Of a stretch of 14,445 nt of DNA, positions 6,087 through 13,907 are shown one piece after another. Position 1 is the stretch's first letter, and every line of letters begins with the position of its first letter. Both the position numbers and the translations under genes were made by a program. The DNA lies in the NCBI GenBank assembly GCA_903919105.1, contig CAIXGT010000041.1:1-14445 (forward strand), in the 5' to 3' direction. The notes beneath the pieces were generated by a model that was given only the letters and a program-made list of their open reading frames with translations, searched no databases and was not told the origin of the DNA. Source of the DNA: an uncultured Spartobacteria bacterium (lineage in GTDB: Bacteria > Verrucomicrobiota > Verrucomicrobiae > Chthoniobacterales > UBA6821).

Positions 6087-7577
6087 CTAAGCAGACTTCA
6101 GCAACGCAATCAAGGGATCCAACGGAACACTGACCACGGCGGAGGCGCGGTCGCTCACGGCAAATGGAAGAATCAGCTCACGGCCATGAAGTAGAGAACC
6201 ACAACTATAGACGACATTGGGGACATATCCCTCACGTTCAGCTCCGATAGGTGAGAGAAGAGGCTCACGAAGACGCCCGATTACCTTCGTGGGATCGTTC
6301 AACTCGAGCAGGGCGGCGCCTATGCAGTATTTCCTCATGGGCCCGACCCCGTGTGTGATGACAAGCCAACCGGCCTCCGTCTCGATGGGCGAGCCGCAAT
6401 TGCCGATCTTCACCGACTCCCACATTTCCGCAGGGCGCAGGATCACTTGTGGATCGCTCCAGTAATGAGGGCTATCCGAGAACATGATGAAGAGGTTCTC
6501 ATCGTCCTGGCGCGAGAGCATGGCGTAACGCCCATTGATGCGACGGGGAAAAAGTGCCATCCCCTTGTTCTGCACGGCACTTCCGTTAAGCGTCAGGATG
6601 CGGAAGTGCAGGAAATCCTTGGTTTCGATGAGCTGTGGAAGAATGGATCGTCCGTTATAAGCCGTGTACGTCGCATAATACATGACCGAACCATCATCCT
6701 CGATGAACCGGACGAACCGTGCGTCCTCAATGCCGGAGGATTCGCTAGACGAAACCGGAAAGATGATCCGTTCGCTCATTGCGAGCTTGTCCGAAAAACA
6801 GAGTTCGTAATTCGAATCGGCCAACCATTGGATGCAGTCCAGCGTCCGGTCGAGGTCGCGAGTCGGGGGCTGGGTTTGAACTCGTACGGCATCCACCCTC
6901 GCGTTCAGATCATGACGCGTGAAGTTTTCTGAGAGCTCACCCATCACCGCGGCGGCATGGGTTTTCCGCAGCACGTCACCCTCATGACATTCATCGAAAC
7001 CCATCTCTGCCAGCTTGATAGTGAAACGTTTCTTGTAGTAGCTGGGATTAGGCAGGACTTCGGGAACCGTAACGAAACGTGAGACGGGATCTAGGGCAAT
7101 CGCTCCATCGTTGGCGATAATTCCTGATCGAAATTCAATGGAGGAGATATGACCCTCTCCCGTGGCTCGCAGGCTCATAATGAAACGAAGCCCACCCTCC
7201 GGGACTCCGCCTTGATCAGGATGAGGAACGATGGAGGGGTTGAAGATGGCCGCTGATTCGAGCGCATATTCTCCCGAGAAAAGCGCCCCGATAAGTAACT
7301 GACGCTCACGGGAAAGCGGCCGCTGAGTAAAGACATGGTGACTCACTTTTTCAAAGTGCCCCTCAAGCAATGACTCAATATCGAAATGGCGCGAGTCGAA
7401 CTCACTCAGGACGGAATCCAGTTCTCTTCCGACCTCCTCATCACTCAGGGCAAGCGCGCGACCTATAATGGTGGTGATCCGATGGGGATCATCGGGAATA
7501 AAGGGGCGGATAATAACGCGTGCACTATCGGGTAGAAGTACCACCTCATGGCGTCGAAGATTAATGGAGTTCATCAT
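6087..7577 (-). CDS. GH130-family glycosidase, probable mannoside phosphorylase
   Basis: GH130 enzymes cleave beta-mannosides, most often by phosphorolysis to alpha-mannose 1-phosphate, on a five-bladed beta-propeller. The 496-aa protein has about 110 residues before the propeller, which starts near FNPSIV (112-117). GEGHISSIEFRSG (140-152) follows, then the catalytic GIEDAR (282-287, general acid D285), NKGMALFPRRINGRYAMLSR (337-356) and GNCGSPIETEAGWLVITHGV (392-411). The basic residues K338, R356 and H409 sit where phosphorylase-type members bind phosphate, which favours phosphorolysis over hydrolysis; I infer this from motifs only. There is no signal peptide, so it is cytoplasmic. The ATG at 7577 overlaps the GT4 stop as ATGA, a sign of translational coupling; a second ATG follows directly. 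The linkage and acceptor cannot be told from sequence. Confidence 0.85.
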   Translation of the reverse strand: MMNSINLRRHEVVLLPDSARVIIRPFIPDDPHRITTIIGRALALSDEEVGRELDSVLSEFDSRHFDIESLLEGHFEKVSHHVFTQRPLSRERQLLIGALFSGEYALESAAIFNPSIVPHPDQGGVPEGGLRFIMSLRATGEGHISSIEFRSGIIANDGAIALDPVSRFVTVPEVLPNPSYYKKRFTIKLAEMGFDECHEGDVLRKTHAAAVMGELSENFTRHDLNARVDAVRVQTQPPTRDLDRTLDCIQWLADSNYELCFSDKLAMSERIIFPVSSSESSGIEDARFVRFIEDDGSVMYYATYTAYNGRSILPQLIETKDFLHFRILTLNGSAVQNKGMALFPRRINGRYAMLSRQDDENLFIMFSDSPHYWSDPQVILRPAEMWESVKIGNCGSPIETEAGWLVITHGVGPMRKYCIGAALLELNDPTKVIGRLREPLLSPIGAEREGYVPNVVYSCGSLLHGRELILPFAVSDRASAVVSVPLDPLIALLKSA

Positions 7578-9901
7578 ACGGAGACAGGTTGCAGAGGCAT
7601 GAGGGGGGTGATGTATTCAGCTGATTTCATTTCCGCGAGCGAGAGGTGGAAGGCTAGTGAGGATTCCGCACCCTGGTTTTCACTCACCCTGTCGTGATGG
7701 AGCCCGTCACTGCATCCGCCCGTGCTGAAATCGTAGAGAGGGAGATCCAGGTCATTACGTCCCAGGAACCACTCGAAGCAACGCCTTGCCTCCGGTGACC
7801 AGATGGCATCCCCGGTTATCCGAAATGCCTCGCAGGAAGCCGACACCATAGCAAGGGCCTCCAGGGGCTGCTGGTCGAAATCTGCTCGCTCACCATCGCG
7901 CCGGTAGAATCCATTGCTGCCGATGGGACGGAAGCATCCACGCTGAGTCGTCTGGATCGAGGCCAGCCAGCGAAGTGATTTGAGTCCTATGGCGAGAGCT
8001 TCTTCATGGTTCATCGAGTCGCCGCTGAGGATCATCGCCTGCGAAAAGCGGGCATTATCATAGGTGAGACTCGCCTCAAACCAGGGCCAGTCCTCCGATG
8101 AATATTCTTTCCAGAGCTTGATGAGCCTTTCCACGAGGACTTCGCGCAGGAGACTCGTCTTTTCCTCGTTCGGAAAACGACGTTGATACTCGTGAATGCC
8201 CAGGAGGGCAAAATTCCAAGCTCTGGGTGAAGTGAATTCTTCAACAGCGGCAAGCCCGCGTTCAAAAATCTGCGCGGCCAGCTTCCGATGACCCTCATTC
8301 CGCGAACGTCCCACGCCTGAGCCGAGACCCCACAAGGCACGCCCGTGGCTGTCTTCGCTACCGGCATCCTCAAGCCATTGGCGCCCGTGACTCATAAAGT
8401 TACGGAAGCGTCCGCTGTTCCGATCAAGAGCCGCGGCCAGAAAAGCAAGATAGCAGGTGGACTGGGGGGCCAGATTCTCCATGGGAGGCTGGGCGCCGAT
8501 CTCATCGAGCAGATTGCAGAGTATGTAGGCCCGCGCATTGTCATCTGTGCAATAGCCCTCGTGAAAGTTGGGCACATTGAAAATCGCGTGCTGGAAGATC
8601 CCCGTGCCGTCACTCATGCGGATGATGTGGTCGAGCCTTAAGGGGGGGAGCTCCAGAGGACGACTGGCAAGCGTCCAGCCCGCAAAAGCCGCACGCGGAG
8701 CACTCCTTCGGTCGAAGTCGACTGCGACTTGAGGATCATGCCGTCGTTCGCGTCGGGCCTCCTCGAAGGTTTGAAGGTAGCGTTTGGCAACAGTCGGCCA
8801 GATCATTTCTCGCCCCATGGCATAGGCATCCCTGCGGATCTTTTCCATACGCACAGTGTCATCGAGCAAGCCACAAACTCCCTCTGCGATGGCCTGGGGA
8901 TTATGGAACGGAACCAGGATGCCTCGTCCATCCGCAAGCAATTCCTGTGCATGCCAATAGGGAGTGGAGACAATGGCCTTTCCTGCACCGATGACATAGG
9001 AGAGGGTGCCCGAGGTAACCTGCGCTTCGTTCGGATAGGGTGTAAGATAGATGTCTGTCGCACCCACAAACTCCTTCAAGTCATCCGATGAGACAAAGCG
9101 GTTGTAAAAGATCACATGCTCCTTGACGCCGCGTTCTTGGACGAGTCTTTCCAGACTCAATCTATAACGCTCCCCCTCACTAGCCATCAGGTGCGGATGC
9201 GTTGCACCAAGCACCAGATACACGACATTCGGATGTCTTCGGACGATCTCCGGCAGGGCCTCGATCGCGTGCTCAATTCCCTTGCCGGGTCCGATGAGAC
9301 CGAAGGTAAGAAGTACCTGGCGTCCTTCCACACCAAACTGTTCCTTGCAGAGTCTGGATTCCACAAAGTCGAGATCAGGTATGCCGTGTGGAATGACATC
9401 CACCTTCTCATCGGAGACCCCGTAGGTTTCTTTCAGGATCTCACGCCCCTTGCGGGACATCACGACGAGACGACTGCTGCGCGACAGCAATGTCTCCATC
9501 ACCCTACGCTGCGCCGCATCGGGATCGCTGAGGATCGTATGAAGGGTCGTGACCACCGGCATCCGAACCTCCTTCAGTAGGGCCAGCAGATGGCCGCCAG
9601 CAGCCCCCCCGTAGATGCCGAACTCATGCTGTACGCAGAGCAAGTCGGTATTGTTGAAGTTCAGGAGATCTGCCATCCGCCGGTAGGAGCTCAAATCCTT
9701 CTCCGAGATCTCAAAGCGCACGCGCGGAGGGTAGGCGTAGCCTTCAGGGCGGTCATTGACTGCCCCGACAAAGCAATCCCAACCCGGGACAATCGACGCG
9801 ATTGACTCGCACAGATCGTGCGTGAACGTTGCAATTCCGCACAGCCTCGGCAAATAATCACCAAGGAAAGCAATCCTCAAAGGGTCAGTAATATCTCTCA
9901 A
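7574..9901 (-). CDS. GT4 glycosyltransferase with C-terminal alpha-helical domain
   Basis: This is a two-part protein of 775 aa. Residues 8-390 form a GT-B glycosyltransferase of family 4: FLGDYLPRLCGIATF (12-26) in the acceptor domain, VTTLHT (117-122), LLTFGLIGPGKGIEHAIEAL (197-216) starting the donor domain, and PYPNEAQVTSGTL (288-300) with GAGKAIVSTPYWHAQELLAD (305-324). The usual EX7E motif has its second Glu replaced by Leu (E292...L300). Residues about 420-760 are a separate, probably alpha-helical toroid with FHEGYCTDDNARA (446-458) and SEDSHGRALWGLG (515-527), of unknown role. No signal peptide is seen. The start is a TTG at 9901; an in-frame TAG lies 12 nt upstream, and a second TTG at codon 8 is possible. 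Coupling with GH130 suggests that they act on the same mannoside. Confidence 0.85.
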   Translation of the reverse strand: MRDITDPLRIAFLGDYLPRLCGIATFTHDLCESIASIVPGWDCFVGAVNDRPEGYAYPPRVRFEISEKDLSSYRRMADLLNFNNTDLLCVQHEFGIYGGAAGGHLLALLKEVRMPVVTTLHTILSDPDAAQRRVMETLLSRSSRLVVMSRKGREILKETYGVSDEKVDVIPHGIPDLDFVESRLCKEQFGVEGRQVLLTFGLIGPGKGIEHAIEALPEIVRRHPNVVYLVLGATHPHLMASEGERYRLSLERLVQERGVKEHVIFYNRFVSSDDLKEFVGATDIYLTPYPNEAQVTSGTLSYVIGAGKAIVSTPYWHAQELLADGRGILVPFHNPQAIAEGVCGLLDDTVRMEKIRRDAYAMGREMIWPTVAKRYLQTFEEARRERRHDPQVAVDFDRRSAPRAAFAGWTLASRPLELPPLRLDHIIRMSDGTGIFQHAIFNVPNFHEGYCTDDNARAYILCNLLDEIGAQPPMENLAPQSTCYLAFLAAALDRNSGRFRNFMSHGRQWLEDAGSEDSHGRALWGLGSGVGRSRNEGHRKLAAQIFERGLAAVEEFTSPRAWNFALLGIHEYQRRFPNEEKTSLLREVLVERLIKLWKEYSSEDWPWFEASLTYDNARFSQAMILSGDSMNHEEALAIGLKSLRWLASIQTTQRGCFRPIGSNGFYRRDGERADFDQQPLEALAMVSASCEAFRITGDAIWSPEARRCFEWFLGRNDLDLPLYDFSTGGCSDGLHHDRVSENQGAESSLAFHLSLAEMKSAEYITPLMPLQPVSV

Positions 9902-9990
9902 ACCAGATTCAGCCTAACCCCGTCAGACCACCACACAAGAAGCGTCCCGTTACCGCTGCTTAAATAAGCAAAAGGACTAGGGAAGTTTGG

Positions 9991-10323
9991 CTACGCACCT
10001 AGAGGTTCCACACTTACAGCGGTGCCGTAGCAGAGGACCTCGGTTGCAGAGAGATTCGCTCCTAGATCGGAGGCATCGTAGCGCACTCCAATAATGGCGT
10101 TTGCGCCGAGTTCAGCCGCATGAGCGACCATGGCATCATAGGCATGCTGGCGACCCTGCTCGCACATCTCGGTGTAGGCCCCGATACGGCCGCCGATGAT
10201 GCTTTTGAGACCTCCAAGGATCCCTTGGGCGATGGTCGGAGAGCGCACAACAATACCCCGAACCATCCCCTTGTGGGCGATGATCCGGTAACCTGGCATG
10301 TCAAAGGTGGTGGAGGCCAGCAT
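9991..10323 (-). CDS. YbjQ family (UPF0145) protein
   Basis: This small 110-aa protein belongs to the YbjQ/DUF74 family, which forms pentameric rings and has no settled function; a metal-binding or stress role is only speculation. Family marks are [17 protein letters not shown] in the middle, [15 protein letters not shown] after it, and a C-terminal CYGTAVSV strand. The open frame extends to 10437, but the added residues come from repetitive intergenic DNA. The ATG at 10323 gives the length and N-terminus typical of the family. There is no evident Shine-Dalgarno. It lies between the mutase (114 nt upstream) and GT4 (89 nt downstream), all leftward. Confidence 0.87.
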   Translation of the reverse strand: MLASTTFDMPGYRIIAHKGMVRGIVVRSPTIAQGILGGLKSIIGGRIGAYTEMCEQGRQHAYDAMVAHAAELGANAIIGVRYDASDLGANLSATEVLCYGTAVSVEPLGA

Positions 10324-10329
10324 GGGATT

Positions 10330-10424
10330 TAGGGAATAGGTATTAGGAGCTGGGAGATGGGGCGAGAAAAGAGGCTCCGTTCGGTTGATGGTTTGCGTCT
10401 TCTTCCCTATGCCCCATGACCTAT
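10330..10424. repeat. imperfect inverted repeat in the mutase-ybjQ spacer
   Basis: The 114-nt spacer holds several inverted matches in matching order: TAGGGAA (10330-10336) with TTCCCTA (10403-10409), ATAGGT (10336-10341) with ACCTAT (10419-10424), and ATGGGGC (10357-10363) with GCCCCAT (10411-10417). The composition, with runs of short GGGA/CCCA/CCTA words, resembles small dispersed intergenic repeats. It could fold into an imperfect hairpin in the transcript. I cannot tell whether it recurs in the genome. Confidence 0.4.
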
Positions 10425-10437
10425 CACCGATGCCCAA

Positions 10438-12393
10438 TCAGGCTGCACGCAGCGCGGCATCGGCCTTGAGCCACTGCCAGAGTTTTTCCAATCCATCCGC
10501 GACGTGTTGCTTGGTGGAATCAAGCTCCTGCGGAGAGAATGTGCCGGAAGCCGGCTTCTCGGTGGCGTAGAGGTAGTATTTGATCTTCGGCTCGGTACCG
10601 GAGGGACGCACTGTGACTTTCCAGCCGCTTTCGGTTTCGAAAGTGATCATCGCCTCCTTCGGAATCAACTCTCCCTCCGAGTCATAGAGATCCTGAGTGG
10701 CATAGTTCAGAACAGAGAGAACCTTGGCTCCGGCGATTTCCACCGGAGGATTGCCGGCATAGGAATCGACCAGCCTCTTGATCTTCGCAGCACCTTCGGC
10801 TCCGTCGAAGGTGAGCGATTCTCCCCGCTCAAGATAGAAGCCGTATTCCGAGTAAATCCGATCGAGCAGTGTCACTACGGTGATTCCCTGACTGGCAGCA
10901 AAGGCGGCCACCTCGGCAAAGCAAATGACGGCTGCGTTGCCATCCTTGTCACGGACGAAGTCGCCGGTGTTGTAGCCGTAACTTTCCTCTCCACCGAAGA
11001 CAAAAAAGAGGGATTCCTTGAGCCGCGCCTCCCGGGTCTCCTCCTCGGAGAGGTTGCGGTAGTTGGCCTGGATCTCTGCAGGTAGTTTCTCCTCGTAAGT
11101 GCGTTGCTTGGCACCGATGTACTTGAATCCCGTCAGCGTCTCGACGCACTTCACTCCGAAGCCTAAGGCGATCGCTTTCTGAAGATCCGTGGTCACAAGA
11201 CTCTTGATCACGACGGCATGATCGCGGTTGGACCTGGTCAGGATACCCTTTTCAAAGAGACTCTTAAGACGGTACCAGACCATGAGCGAACCGATCTGAT
11301 TGCCTGTGAGCAGAACCAGCTTGCCGGAGGCATCGCGGGCTGCGACACCCATACGGTCATCATCGGGGTCGGTCGCCTGGACGAGATCGGCTTTCTCGAT
11401 GTCAGCCAGTTCCATCCCAAGTTTGAGAGCCTCAGGATACTCGGGGTTGGGTGACTTGACCGTGGGGAAAAGTCCATCCGGCACCATCTGGGAGGGAACC
11501 GGCCAGCACTCGACACCGAGGCGATGGAGCATCGGGACGATGATGACGCCACCAACGCCATGAAGCGGGGTGAAGACGGTCTTGAGCTTTGGCTTGCGAT
11601 GAAAAAGCTCCGGATTAACGATCAGCTTCTCCAACCGCTCCATGTAAGCCTCATCGATTTCACGGCCGATCTTGATCACCCGACCGCGTTGCGCCTCGGG
11701 AAGGGCCTCGTAGGAATCGTCACCGGCATTCACCAGATCGATGATTCCTTGGTCATGCGGCGAGACCACCTGCCCTCCGTCATCGAAGTAGACCTTGTAG
11801 CCGTTGTAGCCCGGAGGATTGTGACTTGCCGTGATGTTGATGCCGGCAGCGGCATTCTTGTAACGAACGGCAAAGGAGAGCTCCGGGGTGGAACGTGGTC
11901 CCTCGAAGAGGAGCGCATCACAACCCAGGGCAGTCATCACCTTGGCGGCCAGGTCGGCGAATTCCCGGGAGAAGAAGCGTGTGTCATAGCTGATCGCGAT
12001 CGCGGGGCGTCCGGGGCGATTCTCACGCTCATGCCACCCGCGCACATAGGTGGCAAGCCCGCGTGTGGCTCGCGAGATATTATAGTCATTCATCGCGTTC
12101 GTGCCTATGCAGGCATGCTCGGGTCGTCCATCCGGACGACCCGGGCCGGCTTCTGCCTTCGTGATCACCTCGCCGATCGTCTTGCCGCGGAGACCGCCTG
12201 TTCCAAAAGCCATGGCGCGGAAGAAGCGGTTGTTTAGCTCTTCCCAAAGTCCGCTTTCCGCCAACTCCGTGATGACGGCCTCGGCTAGGGGCGACGATCC
12301 GCGCGCGAGCATCGTCCGCATGTTCTCCGCAGAGGACTTCAGGAGTGAACCGGCGGCCTCGGCTGCGGCTATGGATTCAAGGAGGGTCGACAT
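10438..12393 (-). CDS. alpha-D-phosphohexomutase (phosphoglucomutase/phosphomannomutase)
   Basis: The enzyme interconverts hexose 1-phosphate and hexose 6-phosphate through a phosphoserine intermediate in the cytoplasm. All four active-site motifs are present. These are the catalytic TASHNP with S190, the Mg-binding DPDDDR (342-347), the sugar-specificity loop GGEESYGY (467-474) and the phosphate-binding RPSGTEPKIKYY (596-607). At 651 aa it belongs to the long PgcA/PGM2-like branch (usually 570-620 aa) rather than the 450-aa ManB or GlmM type. An unusual stretch at 77-100, rich in Gly, Pro and Arg, interrupts the N-terminal domain. GEES-type enzymes act on glucose and sometimes mannose phosphates, so substrate preference is open. 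The ATG at 12393 starts a normal helix (MSTLLESIAAAEAAG); no Shine-Dalgarno is clear. It is divergent from the ABC permease with 54 nt between. Confidence 0.93.
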   Translation of the reverse strand: MSTLLESIAAAEAAGSLLKSSAENMRTMLARGSSPLAEAVITELAESGLWEELNNRFFRAMAFGTGGLRGKTIGEVITKAEAGPGRPDGRPEHACIGTNAMNDYNISRATRGLATYVRGWHERENRPGRPAIAISYDTRFFSREFADLAAKVMTALGCDALLFEGPRSTPELSFAVRYKNAAAGINITASHNPPGYNGYKVYFDDGGQVVSPHDQGIIDLVNAGDDSYEALPEAQRGRVIKIGREIDEAYMERLEKLIVNPELFHRKPKLKTVFTPLHGVGGVIIVPMLHRLGVECWPVPSQMVPDGLFPTVKSPNPEYPEALKLGMELADIEKADLVQATDPDDDRMGVAARDASGKLVLLTGNQIGSLMVWYRLKSLFEKGILTRSNRDHAVVIKSLVTTDLQKAIALGFGVKCVETLTGFKYIGAKQRTYEEKLPAEIQANYRNLSEEETREARLKESLFFVFGGEESYGYNTGDFVRDKDGNAAVICFAEVAAFAASQGITVVTLLDRIYSEYGFYLERGESLTFDGAEGAAKIKRLVDSYAGNPPVEIAGAKVLSVLNYATQDLYDSEGELIPKEAMITFETESGWKVTVRPSGTEPKIKYYLYATEKPASGTFSPQELDSTKQHVADGLEKLWQWLKADAALRAA

Positions 12394-12447
12394 AGAGTAA
12401 GGTTTAAGCGTGAATGGGGTTTCTGTAAAAGCGTTTCAAATCGTACT

Positions 12448-13266
12448 ATGAAGTTTCGACAGATCCTTGATAAATACCGGGCCATTTTTTCGATTGGCCT
12501 TCAAAACACCTTTGTCTACCGGTGGAATTTCCTACTCCGTTCCCTCTTCGCCTTGATCCCGCTCTTCGGAACGGTCTTTGTCTGGCGGGCAATATTCGGC
12601 GGCACCTCGGGTACGATCGCAGGGTATGATTTAGGACAGATGGTCTTTTACTTCCTCATCATTCTCTTGGTCGACAACCTGATCACGCCCACGGAGGACG
12701 AGTGGCAGATCGCCGCCGAGATCCGGGAGGGCCAGCTCAGTTCCTTCCTGCTCAAGCCGTTCGACTTTCTGGCCTACCGCTCCTGCATCTTTGTCGGATC
12801 ACGCCTTCTCTACACGGCTGTGACTCTAATGCCGGTGGCGGCGGTCTTCTGGTGGTACCGTCAATACCTGCACTGGCCCGATCATGCATCCACATGGGGA
12901 ATTTTCGCAGTGAGCCTTGTTATGGCGGGGGCGATTCAGTTTCTGATCGCCTATGCCCTAGCAATGCTGGCTTTCTGGATTCTGGAGATCTCAACAGTGG
13001 TCTTCATCCTCTACTCCTTCGAGTATTTCTTGAGCGGGAAACTCTTCCCTCTCGACACGGTTCCCGGAGTTGCCGGAACGATCCTGCGACTACTCCCCTT
13101 CCCCTACGAGCTCTACTTCCCGGTCGCGGTACTGATGGAAAAGATTAGGGGCCAGCAACTCTGGCAGGGAATGCTCATCCAGGCGACCTGGGTGCTACTC
13201 TGTTATCTGTTGGCCCGCGTGCTCTGGCACTCGGGAGTGCGACGCTACGAGGCCGTGGGGATTTAA
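12448..13266 (+). CDS. ABC-2 type transporter permease (DUF990-like)
   Basis: This inner-membrane permease of 272 aa has about six hydrophobic segments, near residues 28-48, 63-79, 119-137, 150-177, 180-197 and 240-260. The cytoplasmic segment EIREGQLSSFLLKPFD (91-106) and the later SGKLFPLDTVPG plus LLPFPYELYFPV are typical of the DUF990-like ABC-2 branch. Members of this branch normally work as a pair of permeases with an ATPase encoded alongside. Neither partner is adjacent: a mutase lies upstream on the other strand and an L,D-transpeptidase is convergent downstream. It may therefore rely on distant partners. The ATG at 12448 has no clear Shine-Dalgarno. The last 72 nt overlap the convergent transpeptidase gene. 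The substrate is unknown. Confidence 0.85.
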   Translation: MKFRQILDKYRAIFSIGLQNTFVYRWNFLLRSLFALIPLFGTVFVWRAIFGGTSGTIAGYDLGQMVFYFLIILLVDNLITPTEDEWQIAAEIREGQLSSFLLKPFDFLAYRSCIFVGSRLLYTAVTLMPVAAVFWWYRQYLHWPDHASTWGIFAVSLVMAGAIQFLIAYALAMLAFWILEISTVVFILYSFEYFLSGKLFPLDTVPGVAGTILRLLPFPYELYFPVAVLMEKIRGQQLWQGMLIQATWVLLCYLLARVLWHSGVRRYEAVGI

Positions 13267-13854
13267 GAGATTTTCAAGCAGGGACTCGTGTGCTGGAAGG
13301 TGGTCCGGCGTAATACGTACGGTGGCACCGGTGGAGATCCTGTCGCAGAGAACCGCCACATCGACCGAGCGCATCCGGATGCATCCGAAGCTGGCAGGAC
13401 GTCCGAGCAGATTTTCCTGCGGGGTTCCATGGATATAGATCCCGCGGCTGAAGGCATTCCTGTTTCCCTGTTCCGTGCCCTCCAGCCAGAGAATGCGTGT
13501 CACGATCGGATCACGCCCCGGGGCATTGGGCTTGAGTATCTCACCGGTGGTCATGCGCGACCGGAAGACGGCACCGAGCGGTTGGCCCATACCGATCTTC
13601 ATGCGGACTAAAAACTTCCCCAGTGGGGTTGCATAGCTCCCTATGCGGTCGCCGATTCCGAACCGGGATGTTGAGACAGGATAGATGGCCTGTGGCTTGC
13701 CATCGGTCTTCAGGAGCAACCTCTGATCCTTAACGCTGACGATGATCTCGTGGTGAGGATCACCGGAAGTGGTGGGCAACGCAGGCTGATCTCCTTCTGC
13801 ATGAAGGGATCCGATTAAGGAAAAGAGAGCGAATAGATAGGGAAAATACCTCAA
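13195..13854 (-). CDS. secreted L,D-transpeptidase (YkuD domain)
   Basis: YkuD L,D-transpeptidases form 3-3 peptidoglycan cross-links or attach proteins to peptidoglycan in the periplasm. The protein is 219 aa. A short signal peptide (LFALFSLIGSLHAEG, cleavage near residue 19) is followed by the catalytic domain with H142 (IHGTPQ) and ASFGCIRM, nucleophile C158. Conserved APGRDPIVTRILWL lies at 111-124. The start is a TTG at 13854; an in-frame TAA lies 15 nt upstream and no ATG is available before the signal peptide. The C-terminal 23 residues (197-219) are encoded in the 72-nt tail-to-tail overlap with the ABC permease and lie beyond the domain. It follows a lipoprotein paralogue by 53 nt and is probably cotranscribed with it. 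Confidence 0.88.
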   Translation of the reverse strand: MRYFPYLFALFSLIGSLHAEGDQPALPTTSGDPHHEIIVSVKDQRLLLKTDGKPQAIYPVSTSRFGIGDRIGSYATPLGKFLVRMKIGMGQPLGAVFRSRMTTGEILKPNAPGRDPIVTRILWLEGTEQGNRNAFSRGIYIHGTPQENLLGRPASFGCIRMRSVDVAVLCDRISTGATVRITPDHLPAHESLLENLLNPHGLVASHSRVPEHAGQQITE

Positions 13855-13907
13855 GACGATAAGCTGGCCTTATAAGAGCAGCGCGTCAACTCTGTCCGGT
13901 GGTTTTT

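Noticed and set aside
11524..12237. Rightward 237-codon open frame opposite the phosphohexomutase
   Set aside because: It lies wholly antisense to a gene with all four catalytic motifs; the peptide shows no family features and reflects codon bias of the real strand.
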